Positions 10,183-19,565 of a stretch of DNA of 64,000 nucleotides are shown piece after piece. The position numbers and the translations under genes are program-made. Where the stretch lies: positions 2,418,001-2,482,000 of the forward strand of contig OZ241971.1 in the NCBI GenBank assembly GCA_965204155.1, given 5' to 3'. Numbering within the stretch: the first letter of the stretch is position 1; each line of letters starts with the position of its first letter. Under the pieces are notes generated by a model. It had not been told where the DNA came from. It saw only the letters and a list, made by a program, of their open reading frames with translations, and searched no databases. The DNA comes from UBA6522 sp965204155. GTDB lineage: Bacteria > Pseudomonadota > Gammaproteobacteria > Steroidobacterales > Rariloculaceae.

Positions 10183-11220
10183 TCAGACCGTCCTGGTGAC
10201 CTTGGTCAAGTGCGGCGGCGCATCCGGGTCGTGGCCGCGGGCAAGTGCCAGTTGAATGGCAAACCGGTAGAAGGCTTGCGCCTGCACCAGTGGCGCCAGC
10301 AGCGCGTTCGGGGGTTCCGGGCACGGCAGCGCGACGGCTTGCGAATGGCGGGCGCCGGCGACAAACACCTGTGCTCCCAGTTCGCTCGCATCCGCCGCCA
10401 GCCGCAGGACGCTGGCCCGGGCGGCGTCGTCCTGAGCGAAAACCAGAAGCGGAAACCCGTCGCCGACCATGGCCAGCGGCCCATGGTGAACCTCTGCCGA
10501 GCTGTAGGCTTCGGCGTGAAGGCGCGCCGTTTCCTTGAGCTTCAGTGCGGCTTCCAGCGCCAGCGCATAGCCCACGCCACGGCCGACGACAAACAGGTTA
10601 CCGGCCGGTTGCAGGGCTTCGAGCAGGGCGCTCCAATCGCATTGCCACGCCGCTGCCATCGTCTCCGGCACGGTGCGTAATGCTTCAAGCAGTCGCCGAT
10701 CATTGCCCAGCGTACCTGCCAGCAGCGCAAGCGCGCCGAGCGAAACGAGATACGACTTGGTAGCGGCCACACTGGTTTCCGGGCCTGCCTCCAGGGGAAC
10801 GACGTGATTCGCAACCCCTGCAAGCGCAGATTCCGCGTCATTTACCAGGGCAACCACCAGGGCGCCCCGATCGCGCGCCATCGCTGCGTGGTGGACGATG
10901 TCGGGACTGGCTCCCGACTGCGATATCGCGACATATAGCGCTCGCCCGAGATTCAGCTTCCCGCCATGCACGGAGGAGATGGAGGGAGCCGCGGAAGACG
11001 TTGCCAACCCAAGGCGGGTTTCGAACAGGTACTTTCCATAGGTGGCTGCATGATCCGAACTGCCACGGCCGCAGGTCACCACCAGTGCGGGGTCGAATGC
11101 AGCCACCTCGGCTGCGAGCTCTTGAACACGCGTGGCGCTCGTATCCACCAGGCGGCGTACTGCGAGAGGGGCCGATGCGGCTTCGACAAACATCCGCGTC
11201 CGGTTTTCCGGCCCGTTCAT
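10183..11220 (-). CDS. SIS-domain hexosamine-6-phosphate deaminase (NagB-II/AgaS type)
   Basis: A 345-aa protein with two SIS domains and no glutaminase domain, resembling the isomerase half of GlmS. Motifs: CGRGSSDHAATYGKY (residues 50-64), SQSGASPDIV (100-109), ETSVAATKSY, and KLKETARLHAEAYSSAE-HHGP; the C-terminal LTKVTRTV supplies the Lys found in GlmS isomerases. Such stand-alone proteins deaminate glucosamine-6-P (NagB-II) or galactosamine-6-P (AgaS) to a ketose phosphate; sequence alone does not decide which. It closes the operon DUF3604 - kinase - permease - deaminase. I prefer ATG 11220; an in-frame GTG/ATG at 11241 would add seven residues. Confidence 0.85.
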   Translation of the reverse strand: MNGPENRTRMFVEAASAPLAVRRLVDTSATRVQELAAEVAAFDPALVVTCGRGSSDHAATYGKYLFETRLGLATSSAAPSISSVHGGKLNLGRALYVAISQSGASPDIVHHAAMARDRGALVVALVNDAESALAGVANHVVPLEAGPETSVAATKSYLVSLGALALLAGTLGNDRRLLEALRTVPETMAAAWQCDWSALLEALQPAGNLFVVGRGVGYALALEAALKLKETARLHAEAYSSAEVHHGPLAMVGDGFPLLVFAQDDAARASVLRLAADASELGAQVFVAGARHSQAVALPCPEPPNALLAPLVQAQAFYRFAIQLALARGHDPDAPPHLTKVTRTV

Positions 11221-11272
11221 GATGGTTCGGTTCGCCGACACGCTTGCCAGATGCGCGACGAGGGCGGCCCGG

Positions 11273-12547
11273 CTACGTGCCGCCCCGGAGCCGTCGCCTG
11301 AACTCCCGGATCGAGATCCGACTGTTGTCGATCAACGGCCGCGCTCGATGGCCGATCACAAAGAGATAGGCGAGGGCGGCCACGTTGATCAGCATCGCCG
11401 GTCGCAGTCCCACCCAGTCGCCCGTCACGCCGATGAGCAGCGGCACCAGTGCGCCGCCGAAGATGCCCGTGCAGAGAATGCCCGAGAACGCGCCGTGGTG
11501 CGTTTCCACGGAATTCAGGGCCAGGGAGAACACCATGGAAAACATCACCGAGATGAAGAAACCGATCCAGGGGAATGCCGCTATGGATACTGCCCCTGGT
11601 CCGAACAGCGCTGCGAACACGCAAGTCGCTGCCGCCACACAGGCCAGCCGCAGGAGCACTCGCGAATCCATGACCCTGAGGAGGCCCAGACCGACGATGC
11701 AGCCTATGGACATGAGCCCCCAGAACCGGCCGACCAGTGCAGCACCGACGGTCTGGGGATCGACTCCGTGGTAAGTCTGAAGGAATTCGGACATCCAGGT
11801 CGCGATGCCCTGTTCGGTGCCGACGTAGCAGACTATGCCGAAGAAGAACATCCAGGCGTGCCGATTCCGCAGAAGCTCCCGGTAGGCATCGAGGCTGCCG
11901 GTTCTTTCCTCGTCCTTCAGCCGTACCTCCGGGAGCCGCATCAGCCAGACGCCCGCCAGCAGCAAGGCGAATGCTGCGCTGAACAGCCAGTAGAGAGAAA
12001 CCCAGCCGAGGTCGGGGGGTGCGAGGCCGCGCAACGCATCCAGCAACGGGTTGGATACGCTGGGGTCCGGCAGCCGGGTGACGAGATAGGTAAAGGCGAA
12101 GGGACTCAGGAACGAGGCGAACCCGAACACGAGTTGTCCGAGTACGGAGAAGAATGCGAAATGCTCTTCACCGCCGGCAGTACGCATGAGCGGGTTGATG
12201 ATGACCTGCAGCATCGCCATCCCGATGCCGATGACGAACAACGACGCGACGACGACGCCGTAGACCGGGAACAGTGAGAACAGGGCTGTCCCGCAAAGGA
12301 CGACGGCGAAGGCAATCAGCATGGCGCCCTTCATGCCGATGGATTCGATCATGACACCGGACGGGATGGAGGCGATTCCGTACGCGAGAAAGAACGAGAA
12401 CGGCAGCAGGGCGGCCAGAGTCAACGTCAGGCCGAAGTCGTCGATGATGACGGGCATCAGTGGACCGATGATGTTGGTCACGAACGAGATCGCAAACCAG
12501 ATCACCAGGATAAACAGGACAACGGCGGGGCTGCGAACGGAACTCAT
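11273..12547 (-). CDS. FHS-family sugar permease (FucP/NagP-like)
   Basis: 424-aa major facilitator protein with about 12 membrane segments. The first half (LLPFSFFLAYGIASIPSGVMIESIGMKGAML) resembles the fucose/GlcNAc permease family, and the HHGAFSGILCTGIFGGALVP segment matches the C-terminal half of FHS proteins. By context it imports the amino sugar released in the periplasm: the gene starts 5 bases after the ROK kinase stop and is followed 52 bases later by the deaminase. The start MSSVRSPAVVL was chosen because coding similarity begins there. Substrate (GlcNAc, GalNAc or a disaccharide) is inference. Confidence 0.8.
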   Translation of the reverse strand: MSSVRSPAVVLFILVIWFAISFVTNIIGPLMPVIIDDFGLTLTLAALLPFSFFLAYGIASIPSGVMIESIGMKGAMLIAFAVVLCGTALFSLFPVYGVVVASLFVIGIGMAMLQVIINPLMRTAGGEEHFAFFSVLGQLVFGFASFLSPFAFTYLVTRLPDPSVSNPLLDALRGLAPPDLGWVSLYWLFSAAFALLLAGVWLMRLPEVRLKDEERTGSLDAYRELLRNRHAWMFFFGIVCYVGTEQGIATWMSEFLQTYHGVDPQTVGAALVGRFWGLMSIGCIVGLGLLRVMDSRVLLRLACVAAATCVFAALFGPGAVSIAAFPWIGFFISVMFSMVFSLALNSVETHHGAFSGILCTGIFGGALVPLLIGVTGDWVGLRPAMLINVAALAYLFVIGHRARPLIDNSRISIREFRRRLRGGT

Positions 12548-12552
12548 GCTCG

Positions 12553-13506
12553 TCAGGATGAAGCGCTTCGGACACGTCCCGGCGCAGCGGCATCGGCGAA
12601 CAGGCACGCTGCGCCGATGCAGCCCGCCCAGGTCCCCAATTCGGCCTTGACGACTGTGGAACCTGCGGTTGATGCGGCCATCACGCTCTTGGCTACGCGC
12701 TGGCGGACTTGACGCACGTAGAAGTCTCCGGACTCGGTAATGCCGCCTCCTATTACTACCTGCCGGGGGTCGAAAATATTGATCAGGCTCGCGACACCGG
12801 CGGCGAGATACTCGAAGTGAAAGTGAAAGGCCGCTCTCGCCGATGGTTCGCCGGCCAGGTAACGGCGCACCAGTTCCGGGCCCGTGGGCGCGTCGGCTGA
12901 ACCCGACACCGGATCGGCCAGGTCCATGTATCGATTGATCAGCGCGGGCATCGATGCCAGAACTTCGAAACAGCCCCGGTTTCCGCACGAACACCGTGCA
13001 CCGCCATACGACAGGATCATGTGCCCGACTTCACTGCTCCGGCCATTGGCGCCGCGGTAGAACCGGCCGTTCAGCTTGAGAGCGGCACCGATACCGGTGC
13101 CGACGGTAAGGAAGATGACGTCGGCAACCCCCAGCGCGGCGCCAAATTGCGACTCCGCCATGCCCATGAGGTAAGCGTCGTTCTCGACCTTGACCGGCAG
13201 GTTGAACTCCGCAAGCTCGTCAGCGAGAGAAACACCCGCCAATATCGGTACGTTGTTTACGCCGCCGACGATGCGGTCGCGCTCAACCAACCCGGGCACG
13301 CCGATCCCGATCGCCGATACGATTGCACCGCGCCGCGCGGCTTCGACCAAAGCGCGATCAACGCGTTGGCGTAGATCCGCCAGGAACGATGCCAGCTCCC
13401 CGTCCGCCGGCGTCGGGCTGCTGTTTTCGTAACAGGTTGCGGCAAACTGGTCGACGACCGCCAGTTTGACCGCGGTTCCGCCGATGTCGATGCCCAGCGT
13501 CCACAT
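12553..13506 (-). CDS. ROK-family sugar kinase (N-acetylhexosamine kinase or glucokinase type)
   Basis: 317 aa, cytoplasmic. The ATP site DIGGT is at residues 7-11, catalytic Asp110 lies in VENDAYL, GTGIGAAL follows, and the ROK zinc site is formed by His162 and C172-x-C174-x4-C179 in RCSCGNRGCFE. Such enzymes phosphorylate GlcNAc, ManNAc, GalNAc or glucose. Placed between the DUF3604 gene (8 bases upstream) and the permease (5 bases downstream), it probably phosphorylates the imported hexosamine. No NagA/AgaA deacetylase gene is visible in the window, so either that gene is elsewhere or the sugar arrives deacetylated. Confidence 0.85.
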   Translation of the reverse strand: MWTLGIDIGGTAVKLAVVDQFAATCYENSSPTPADGELASFLADLRQRVDRALVEAARRGAIVSAIGIGVPGLVERDRIVGGVNNVPILAGVSLADELAEFNLPVKVENDAYLMGMAESQFGAALGVADVIFLTVGTGIGAALKLNGRFYRGANGRSSEVGHMILSYGGARCSCGNRGCFEVLASMPALINRYMDLADPVSGSADAPTGPELVRRYLAGEPSARAAFHFHFEYLAAGVASLINIFDPRQVVIGGGITESGDFYVRQVRQRVAKSVMAASTAGSTVVKAELGTWAGCIGAACLFADAAAPGRVRSASS

Positions 13507-13514
13507 CGCGGCGT

Positions 13515-15221
13515 TTAGCGCGCGCTGACCCAGATTGGGCTCGACCACGCCCACTGGTGGTCGGTCTGCCTGACGCGGAGAAAGTAGTAATCCTCGTCGT
13601 TGCTCGCGACATCCTCAAGGTCGAACTCGACCAGAAATCCGCTTTCGGGCACGGCCCGGTTGAACGATACGGCTTCGGTCAGCCAGCCGCGCATGAATCG
13701 GGATCGGCTGCCTTCAAGCAGTTCGCCCAGCGTGTAGGAGAACTCCTGGCCGTTGACGTCGGCGACGATCAGGGCGCCTGGCCTCATTTGCACGTCGAGT
13801 GCAATCGATTGGGTGACCGGCTGCATGGGTGCCGGGTTGGATTCGCTCTTTGCGTCGAAAGAAACGCTGGTGTCGGTCGTTCCGGTAATGCGGCTGACCC
13901 AGGACTCCCACGGAACTTCGTTGCCTTCCAAATCTCGCTGCGGCGAAGTGAAGGGCGCTCCGCGGAATTGCGGCGTGACCTTCAGGAGGCGGCCCTCCGA
14001 AAGCGAAATCGTGCCCTGCCAGTCTATTCTCGCGGTGCTGGCCACCTGGTTCCAGCCGAACTCGAATCGGATCTTGGCGCGGACCGGGTTGTCACCGTCG
14101 TCGTATTCGGGCGTATAGCTGACATGCTCCCGGTGCAGCGTTGCGCCATTCTTCACCAGTTCCACGTAGTCGATCTGGTTCATGCCTTCGACGGCAACGT
14201 GGATCGAGCGCTCGCCCGATTCCAGGTCCTCGATCGCCTCACCCATGTAGGCTCCGTTCACTCGAAAGTCCACAAGGATGTTGGCGCCGGTGGTGGCGTA
14301 GAGGCGGCGTGAACGAATTGCCTCCCAGATGTCGTCGCGGGTCAGGGCGCGGGCGAGAACGGCCGTGCGGCCGTCGCCGTAGCCGCCCGGATGCCCGGCG
14401 TGGGAATCCGACGAGGCGACGATGCCGAACTTGTAGCCGCGCCTGAGCCCCGCTTCCATGGAGCCGCCGAAGTCGCGCGGGCCCATGTCGTGGTACATGC
14501 CGAATGGGCCGACGGAGCCTTCGGAACCGCCATGCCGGGAAAAAATCTCCACGAAAGGCGTCTGCGGGCCTTCCCTGAAGAAATCCCAGTTGTAGCCCCG
14601 GTAATCGGACTGGTAGCCGATGCCGTGGGGCGTGATGACGGTGTTGTCGGGGTCCAGCACCCGGTCGCGAAGTTCGACGATGGTCGTGCCTGCGGCGGGA
14701 AGTTCAAGATCCTGCAGCTTCGACAGCACGACGTGATCGCCGTACCTGAGGCTGTGAACCTCGAAGGAGGGAAAGGTGATGCGCTCGCCGGGGATGTTGT
14801 ACTGCTTGAGCTTCTCGATGTAATCGGCCCAGTACTCGGGGTCCCGCAGCCGCCGGAACGCGGTGCGGTGATACTCGATGACCCATGCAAGCTCCGGATT
14901 TCCCTGCAGGTTGTCGATATCCGGCCACATGGCGTGGGGTGTGACCGTAAAGAAGTCCAGCGACTGGGCGGCGTTCTCCAGCGCGTTCTCGTACGAACCG
15001 TGGCCGTAGGTCAGGGCGGAGTGGTTGTGCAGGTCGCCGAAGAAGACCGAGTATTCGCTTTGCCGCGGATCCGTGGCCTGCGAAGCTGCTGTGGTGCCGG
15101 TCTGCGCCGACAGTTCGTTGTTGGCGGGGGAACAACCGGCGGCGGCTGCCAGAACAAACATCGCCACCAGCCCCAAGCGTGCATCCACGTCGACGAATTG
15201 GAACATTTGGGCATCCTTCAT
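13515..15221 (-). CDS. DUF3604 protein, probable lipoprotein
   Basis: 568 aa. Residues 1-30 form a signal ending in AAAAGC, a plausible lipobox with Cys30, then a PHP-like beginning GDLHNHSALTYGHG (residues 62 onward) with the His pair, TPHGIGYQSDYRGYNW, SSDSHAGHPGGYG, and a C-terminal beta-rich part. DUF3604 proteins resemble metal-dependent PHP hydrolases; no reaction is established. Being the first gene of the hexosamine operon and behind a strong operator-containing promoter suggests a role in glycan breakdown at the cell surface or periplasm. The start at 15221 (MKDAQMFQF) gives a sensible 57-base leader from the predicted promoter. Confidence 0.85.
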   Translation of the reverse strand: MKDAQMFQFVDVDARLGLVAMFVLAAAAGCSPANNELSAQTGTTAASQATDPRQSEYSVFFGDLHNHSALTYGHGSYENALENAAQSLDFFTVTPHAMWPDIDNLQGNPELAWVIEYHRTAFRRLRDPEYWADYIEKLKQYNIPGERITFPSFEVHSLRYGDHVVLSKLQDLELPAAGTTIVELRDRVLDPDNTVITPHGIGYQSDYRGYNWDFFREGPQTPFVEIFSRHGGSEGSVGPFGMYHDMGPRDFGGSMEAGLRRGYKFGIVASSDSHAGHPGGYGDGRTAVLARALTRDDIWEAIRSRRLYATTGANILVDFRVNGAYMGEAIEDLESGERSIHVAVEGMNQIDYVELVKNGATLHREHVSYTPEYDDGDNPVRAKIRFEFGWNQVASTARIDWQGTISLSEGRLLKVTPQFRGAPFTSPQRDLEGNEVPWESWVSRITGTTDTSVSFDAKSESNPAPMQPVTQSIALDVQMRPGALIVADVNGQEFSYTLGELLEGSRSRFMRGWLTEAVSFNRAVPESGFLVEFDLEDVASNDEDYYFLRVRQTDHQWAWSSPIWVSAR

Positions 15222-15285
15222 GCTGATTTCCGGCCGTGCGGATGTCGATCGCGATTCCCTTCGGCAGGCGGCCGAGTTTCGAAAA

Positions 15286-15314
15286 ATAGTAGGTAGATAT
15301 GGCAGCGCTGTCAA
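15286..15314 (-). promoter_or_regulatory. Promoter of the DUF3604-kinase-permease-deaminase operon
   Basis: On the minus strand TTGACA (15309-15314), a 17-base spacer and TACTAT (15286-15291) form a near-consensus sigma-70 promoter. The -35 hexamer is the half-site of the palindrome at 15300-15313, so a bound repressor would occlude RNA polymerase. Confidence 0.75.
15300..15313. promoter_or_regulatory. LacI-type operator O1
   Basis: TGGCAGCGCTGTCA, a palindrome with one mismatch to TGACAGCGCTGTCA and with the central CG typical of LacI-family sites. It overlaps the -35 box of the minus-strand operon. Confidence 0.75.
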
Positions 15315-15396
15315 ACGCAAAAATTGTAAGATCGTTGAAAGTAATAGAAAAAATTCCTGCATTGGACACCCTGTACTTGTATTTGGACATCTAATT

Positions 15397-15410
15397 TGAC
15401 AGCGCTGTCT
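15397..15410. promoter_or_regulatory. LacI-type operator O2, upstream of the TonB receptor operon
   Basis: TGACAGCGCTGTCT, matching O1 and O3 at 12 or more of 14 positions. A TTGACA (15396-15401) at its left half could be the plus-strand -35; a -10 17 bases on is weak (CACCAT). Confidence 0.75.
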
Positions 15411-15490
15411 TGCCATGCCACCATCCAACGAAACGTCACAGAGAGTCGGTCCGGAGTTTTCCGACGGGTGGGGAGGGGGAAGAGCGGGAG

Positions 15491-18214
15491 ATGCGCATGG
15501 TCCATAGAATGCCAGTCAAGCCGGCCACTGCCTATTTCCTCGGTACGTTCATTGCATACGGTGCGAGCGGTGTCGATCGGGTCCTCGGGCAGACAGGCGA
15601 GGAGGCGGTGCTGGAGGAGGTCGTCGTCGTGGGCACCCGTGCCGATCTTGAGGCGGCCATCGACTTCAAACGAGCCTCCGACACCATCGTGGACGCCATT
15701 TCGGCGTCGGACATCGGCAAGATGCCGGATCAGAACATCGCCGACTCGCTGCAGCGCGTGCCGGGCGTGCAGATCCAGAGAAACCGCGGCCAGGCCGAGG
15801 AAATCACCATTCGCGGGCTGCAGGGGCGCTACACGCAGACGCTGGTCAACGGTCGTCCCATCACCACCGTGTTCAGCGACACGCTGAGCAACCGGAATTT
15901 TCAGGCCTACATCATGCCGTCCGCGTTCGTGTCCCGGCTGGCGGTCCACAAGTCGGGAAAGGCGGATGTCCAGGAGGGCGGCATTGCCGGTTCCGTGGAT
16001 ATCGTCACACAGCGGGCGCTTGAAATCGGCGAGCGGCGCTTCAATGTTTCGGCCAACGGCAACTGGGACGGCAACAACGGCGAAATCGGCAGCGACGTGA
16101 CGGCCATCTACGCGGATGTCTTTGCGGATGAAACGCTGGGCTTCCTGGTGGGCGTCAACCTGGTGGACGAGGACCAGGGTCTGCACCGCGACCGTGGCGG
16201 CCGTTACCGCAGGGCCCGCAACGAGGCCAGGAACCGGGACCTCAACGGCGACGGAGATTTCAGCGATCGGGGCCTGGTGGTGCGCGACAATGTGCTTTCG
16301 GAGAATTTCGAGCAGCAGCGGGACCGCCAGTCCTGGCTCGCCAATCTCGAATGGGAACCCGCCGACAGTTTCACGCTGTTCGGCGAGGTCCTCTACAGCC
16401 AGCAGGACACCGTATCGCCGCGGGAATCGGTCCGATACAACTTCGCCAACAAGCGGACACGATCCGAGGGGCAGCAAACACTCGTCATCAACGACATTGA
16501 ATATGTTTCCCAGTACCACAGCATCGACACGCAACTGCAGGCGGAGAAGGAACTGCAGCATCGCGATGCCGATCTGCTATCCGGGCAGGTCCTGGCGAGT
16601 TATCGCCCCGAGACTCCGTGGACCTTCGACCTTTCCCTGTCGCGGTCCGCATCCAATCACTTCCAGACCCGGGCCCGGACGGTTTCGAGGCTGAACGGCG
16701 TGGAAACGCTGATCAACATGCAGGGGCGGGATCAGCCGTCGGCAGTGACGGTATTCGGTGAGGACTATCTCGACCCCGGGGCGTACAGCATCAACCAGTT
16801 CAATTCCGGTCCGGGCACGAACATCCGCAGCGAGAGCAGCCAGAATGACCTGAAGTTCGACGCAGACCGGCTGTTCGATGACGGCGTGATCCACGCGGTC
16901 GGATTCGGCGTCTCCCTTTCCGACAGCCTGTTCGCTTCGAGCCGTGATCGCTTTGCAGCCAGCGCCTCGGAACTGCGCAGCATCGGGATAGAAACGTTCC
17001 CGATGATCCTGACCGGATCCGATCGCGGCGGGTACCTGGACAGCTCCGACCGGCCCAACGTGGGCATGTGGCTGGTGCCCGACACCCAGGCGGTGATCGA
17101 TGCCGCCGGCGGCGTCCAGGCCATCGTCGACGCGGATTCGGCGGCCGTCTACAACGATCCCACGCTGTTTGTCGATATCCGCGAGAACTTTACCTCCGCC
17201 TACGCGATGATCGAGTTCGGCAACGAAAGCGAGAGCGTGACCGGCAACCTGGGCGTGCGCCATACCCGGACCGACGAAACGACCCATGGGACGTCCATCG
17301 ACCTGAATGCGGGGTTCACCCGCGACGAGACCACCGGCGGCCTCACGGCCAACTCCGTCGGCGTCCCGGTCAGCCGCAGCCGGTCCTATTCCAATTGGCT
17401 GCCCAGCCTGAACGTGCGCTTCAACATGGGCAACGATCACGTGATCCGGTTCGCCGCGGCCAGGACGATGACGAGACCGGCGCCGGCGCAACTGGACCTC
17501 ATCGTCTCGGGGCTGCGGGGCGGATTCGAAAGCGACAACGAGATTTCCTACAGCGACCCGAACCTGGAGCCGTTTCTGGCGAATGATCTGAACCTCGCCT
17601 GGTCCTGGTACTACGCCGACGAGAACCTGTTTTCCACCGCACTGTTTTCCAAGGACCTGGAATCGCTCATCGGCAGCAAGACCTTCGTCGAGAACTTCAA
17701 CGTGACCGGCAGCCAGACCGGCATCACCAATTCCGAGCCCTTCAACGTGGATACGGACAGCAACTCCACGGGCGTCAAGCTGCAGGGGGTCGAGCTGATC
17801 TGGCAGCATGCCCTGACTCAACTGCCCGGCGTGCTGGGCGACACCGGATTCGCGCTCAACTACACGTTCATCGACAATTCCGCGCCGGAACGGCTGCGCG
17901 CGGCCGCCGAGGACAACTACAACGTCATCGCGTACTATGACGGCGGGCCGTTCGACGCGCGGGTTTCGTATACCTATCGCGGCGAATACCTGCTGACACC
18001 GGCGACCGGGCTCGAACCGAAGCAACTGTTCTATCCCCGCCGCTACCTGTCGGCGAGCATCAACTACCGGCTGCCCTATGGCCTGCGGCTGCGGTTGGCC
18101 GGCGCCAATCTGACCGACGAGGCGGACATCCGGCATCACGAGGGCCTGATCAGGCAATACATTGACTACGGCCGACGCATCTCGCTCTCCATCCGGGGTA
18201 ACCTGGTCCGCTAG
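15491..18214 (+). CDS. TonB-dependent outer-membrane receptor (Caulobacter/Xanthomonas carbohydrate type)
   Basis: 907-aa receptor that should carry oligosaccharides across the outer membrane with TonB energy. After a signal region come a TonB-box-like EEVVVVG and the plug start FKRASDTIVDAISASDIGKMPDQNIADSLQRVPG (shared with the large carbohydrate-receptor group), EITIRGLQGRYTQTLVNGRP, and a beta-barrel finishing in an aromatic/basic strand. The start at ATG 15491 follows a GGGGAAGAGCGGGAG ribosome site. First gene of a plus-strand operon with GH105 and PL8-like genes, and divergent from the DUF3604 operon with both operators between them. No SusD homologue is present, as expected outside Bacteroidota. 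Confidence 0.9.
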   Translation: MRMVHRMPVKPATAYFLGTFIAYGASGVDRVLGQTGEEAVLEEVVVVGTRADLEAAIDFKRASDTIVDAISASDIGKMPDQNIADSLQRVPGVQIQRNRGQAEEITIRGLQGRYTQTLVNGRPITTVFSDTLSNRNFQAYIMPSAFVSRLAVHKSGKADVQEGGIAGSVDIVTQRALEIGERRFNVSANGNWDGNNGEIGSDVTAIYADVFADETLGFLVGVNLVDEDQGLHRDRGGRYRRARNEARNRDLNGDGDFSDRGLVVRDNVLSENFEQQRDRQSWLANLEWEPADSFTLFGEVLYSQQDTVSPRESVRYNFANKRTRSEGQQTLVINDIEYVSQYHSIDTQLQAEKELQHRDADLLSGQVLASYRPETPWTFDLSLSRSASNHFQTRARTVSRLNGVETLINMQGRDQPSAVTVFGEDYLDPGAYSINQFNSGPGTNIRSESSQNDLKFDADRLFDDGVIHAVGFGVSLSDSLFASSRDRFAASASELRSIGIETFPMILTGSDRGGYLDSSDRPNVGMWLVPDTQAVIDAAGGVQAIVDADSAAVYNDPTLFVDIRENFTSAYAMIEFGNESESVTGNLGVRHTRTDETTHGTSIDLNAGFTRDETTGGLTANSVGVPVSRSRSYSNWLPSLNVRFNMGNDHVIRFAAARTMTRPAPAQLDLIVSGLRGGFESDNEISYSDPNLEPFLANDLNLAWSWYYADENLFSTALFSKDLESLIGSKTFVENFNVTGSQTGITNSEPFNVDTDSNSTGVKLQGVELIWQHALTQLPGVLGDTGFALNYTFIDNSAPERLRAAAEDNYNVIAYYDGGPFDARVSYTYRGEYLLTPATGLEPKQLFYPRRYLSASINYRLPYGLRLRLAGANLTDEADIRHHEGLIRQYIDYGRRISLSIRGNLVR

Positions 18215-18236
18215 GAAAGCGCCCGGGCGGCCGGCG

Positions 18237-19562
18237 GTGTGCCGCGTCGAGCTCGCGGCCTGCCTGCGTGCCGCACTCTTCGCCCTGTTCGCCGCAGCGT
18301 GCAGCGCCTGTTCCGGAAACGGTTCCGACAACGAGCTGCCGGGCGCGGAAGCACAGGGCGCGGCAGCGCCGGGCGCAGGGTTACCGGATACGGAAGCTGC
18401 CGATGCGGTAACGTTCGTACCGCCCCGGGTGCTTCCCTACACGGTCGATGTGGATGCGCCGATGGCCGCGATTCCGGGTACCCTGGAGCCGCAGCACGTC
18501 AGGTCCGCGGGCGACCTGGTCGCCGACTGGCAGATCCGGCACATGGACGCGTTCGAGGCGAGCCCGCTGGTCAATTTTCAGGGCTTTCGCCGCTACAGCT
18601 TCGGTGGTTGGCTCATGGGCGCGATGGCCATCGGGATGACCCGCTGGGGGCTGGTATCGGACAACCCGCGTTACCTGGACTTCATCCGCGAACAGGGCCG
18701 CAACTTCGGCTGGGGCGTGGAAGCGCGGGCATTCGACGCGGACGACTACGTGATCGGTCAGACCTGGCTTGAGTTGTTCGAACTGGACGGCGACCCTGCC
18801 ATGCTCGCTCCGCTGTCCGGGCGCCTCGACTACGTGTACGCCAACTGGCCGGCGGTGAACCGCGATTTCGGCCCGGACTGCGAACTCATGAACGTCGCCT
18901 GCCGGGAACGCTGGACGTGGATCGATGCGCTCTTCATGGGCGCGCCGGTGTGGATCCACCTGGCCGCGGTCACGGGTGACGAACGCTATCTGGGTTTCGC
19001 CGAACACGAGTTCTGGGCGTCGTTCGACACGTTCTGGGACGCCGACGAGCGGCTGTTGTATCGCGACCGCCGATACATCCCCATGCGCGACGAGGACGGT
19101 CACAAGGTGCTCTGGAGCCGCGGTAACGGCTGGGTTTTCGCGGCGTTCGCGCGGATCCTCCCGAAGCTGCCGGTGGAGCATCCCGGCCGTCACCGGTTCG
19201 TGGACCGGTTCCGCGACATGGCCGCAAGGCTGGTCGAATTGCAGCAGACCGGCGGATACTGGACTTCGTCGCTGACCAATCCATCGATCTCGCCGACGCC
19301 CGAAACCAGCGGCTCGGCGTTCTTTACCTACGGACTGGCCTGGGGAATCAACGGGGGACTGCTGGATCCCGACACGTACCTCCCGGCCGTCGAGCGCGCC
19401 TGGGCCAGCCTGGTGTCCAACCTGTACGCAGACGGACGGCTGGCCTATGTACAACCCTCCGGCTCCGCGCCGCAGACCGTCCACAAGGAAAGCACGGATG
19501 TCTACGGCGTTGGTGCCTTTCTGCTGGCGGCCTCGGAGGTCTACCGGCTTTCGGGGGAATGA
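18237..19562 (+). CDS. GH105-like unsaturated uronyl hydrolase, probable lipoprotein
   Basis: 441 aa from GTG 18237, which gives a lipoprotein-like leader (LFALFAAAC, Cys22, or the nearby Cys25); an ATG at 18162 overlapping the receptor gene is possible. The alpha/alpha-barrel motifs YSFGGWLMGA, WTWIDALFMGAPVW (catalytic-type Asp near residue 230), LWSRGNGWV (near 292) and ETSGSAFFTYGLAWGIN match GH105/GH88 enzymes, which hydrate and release the delta-4,5-unsaturated uronic acid left by polysaccharide lyases. It stands directly before a PL8-like lyase gene (3 bases apart), so it probably acts on that lyase's products. GH105 rather than GH88 is my best reading of the motifs. Confidence 0.82.
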   Translation: MCRVELAACLRAALFALFAAACSACSGNGSDNELPGAEAQGAAAPGAGLPDTEAADAVTFVPPRVLPYTVDVDAPMAAIPGTLEPQHVRSAGDLVADWQIRHMDAFEASPLVNFQGFRRYSFGGWLMGAMAIGMTRWGLVSDNPRYLDFIREQGRNFGWGVEARAFDADDYVIGQTWLELFELDGDPAMLAPLSGRLDYVYANWPAVNRDFGPDCELMNVACRERWTWIDALFMGAPVWIHLAAVTGDERYLGFAEHEFWASFDTFWDADERLLYRDRRYIPMRDEDGHKVLWSRGNGWVFAAFARILPKLPVEHPGRHRFVDRFRDMAARLVELQQTGGYWTSSLTNPSISPTPETSGSAFFTYGLAWGINGGLLDPDTYLPAVERAWASLVSNLYADGRLAYVQPSGSAPQTVHKESTDVYGVGAFLLAASEVYRLSGE

Positions 19563-19565
19563 GCC

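Noticed and set aside
15491..18214. SusC-type receptor of Bacteroidota origin
   Set aside because: No carboxypeptidase-like N-terminal domain and no SusD gene; plug motifs match the proteobacterial carbohydrate-receptor group.
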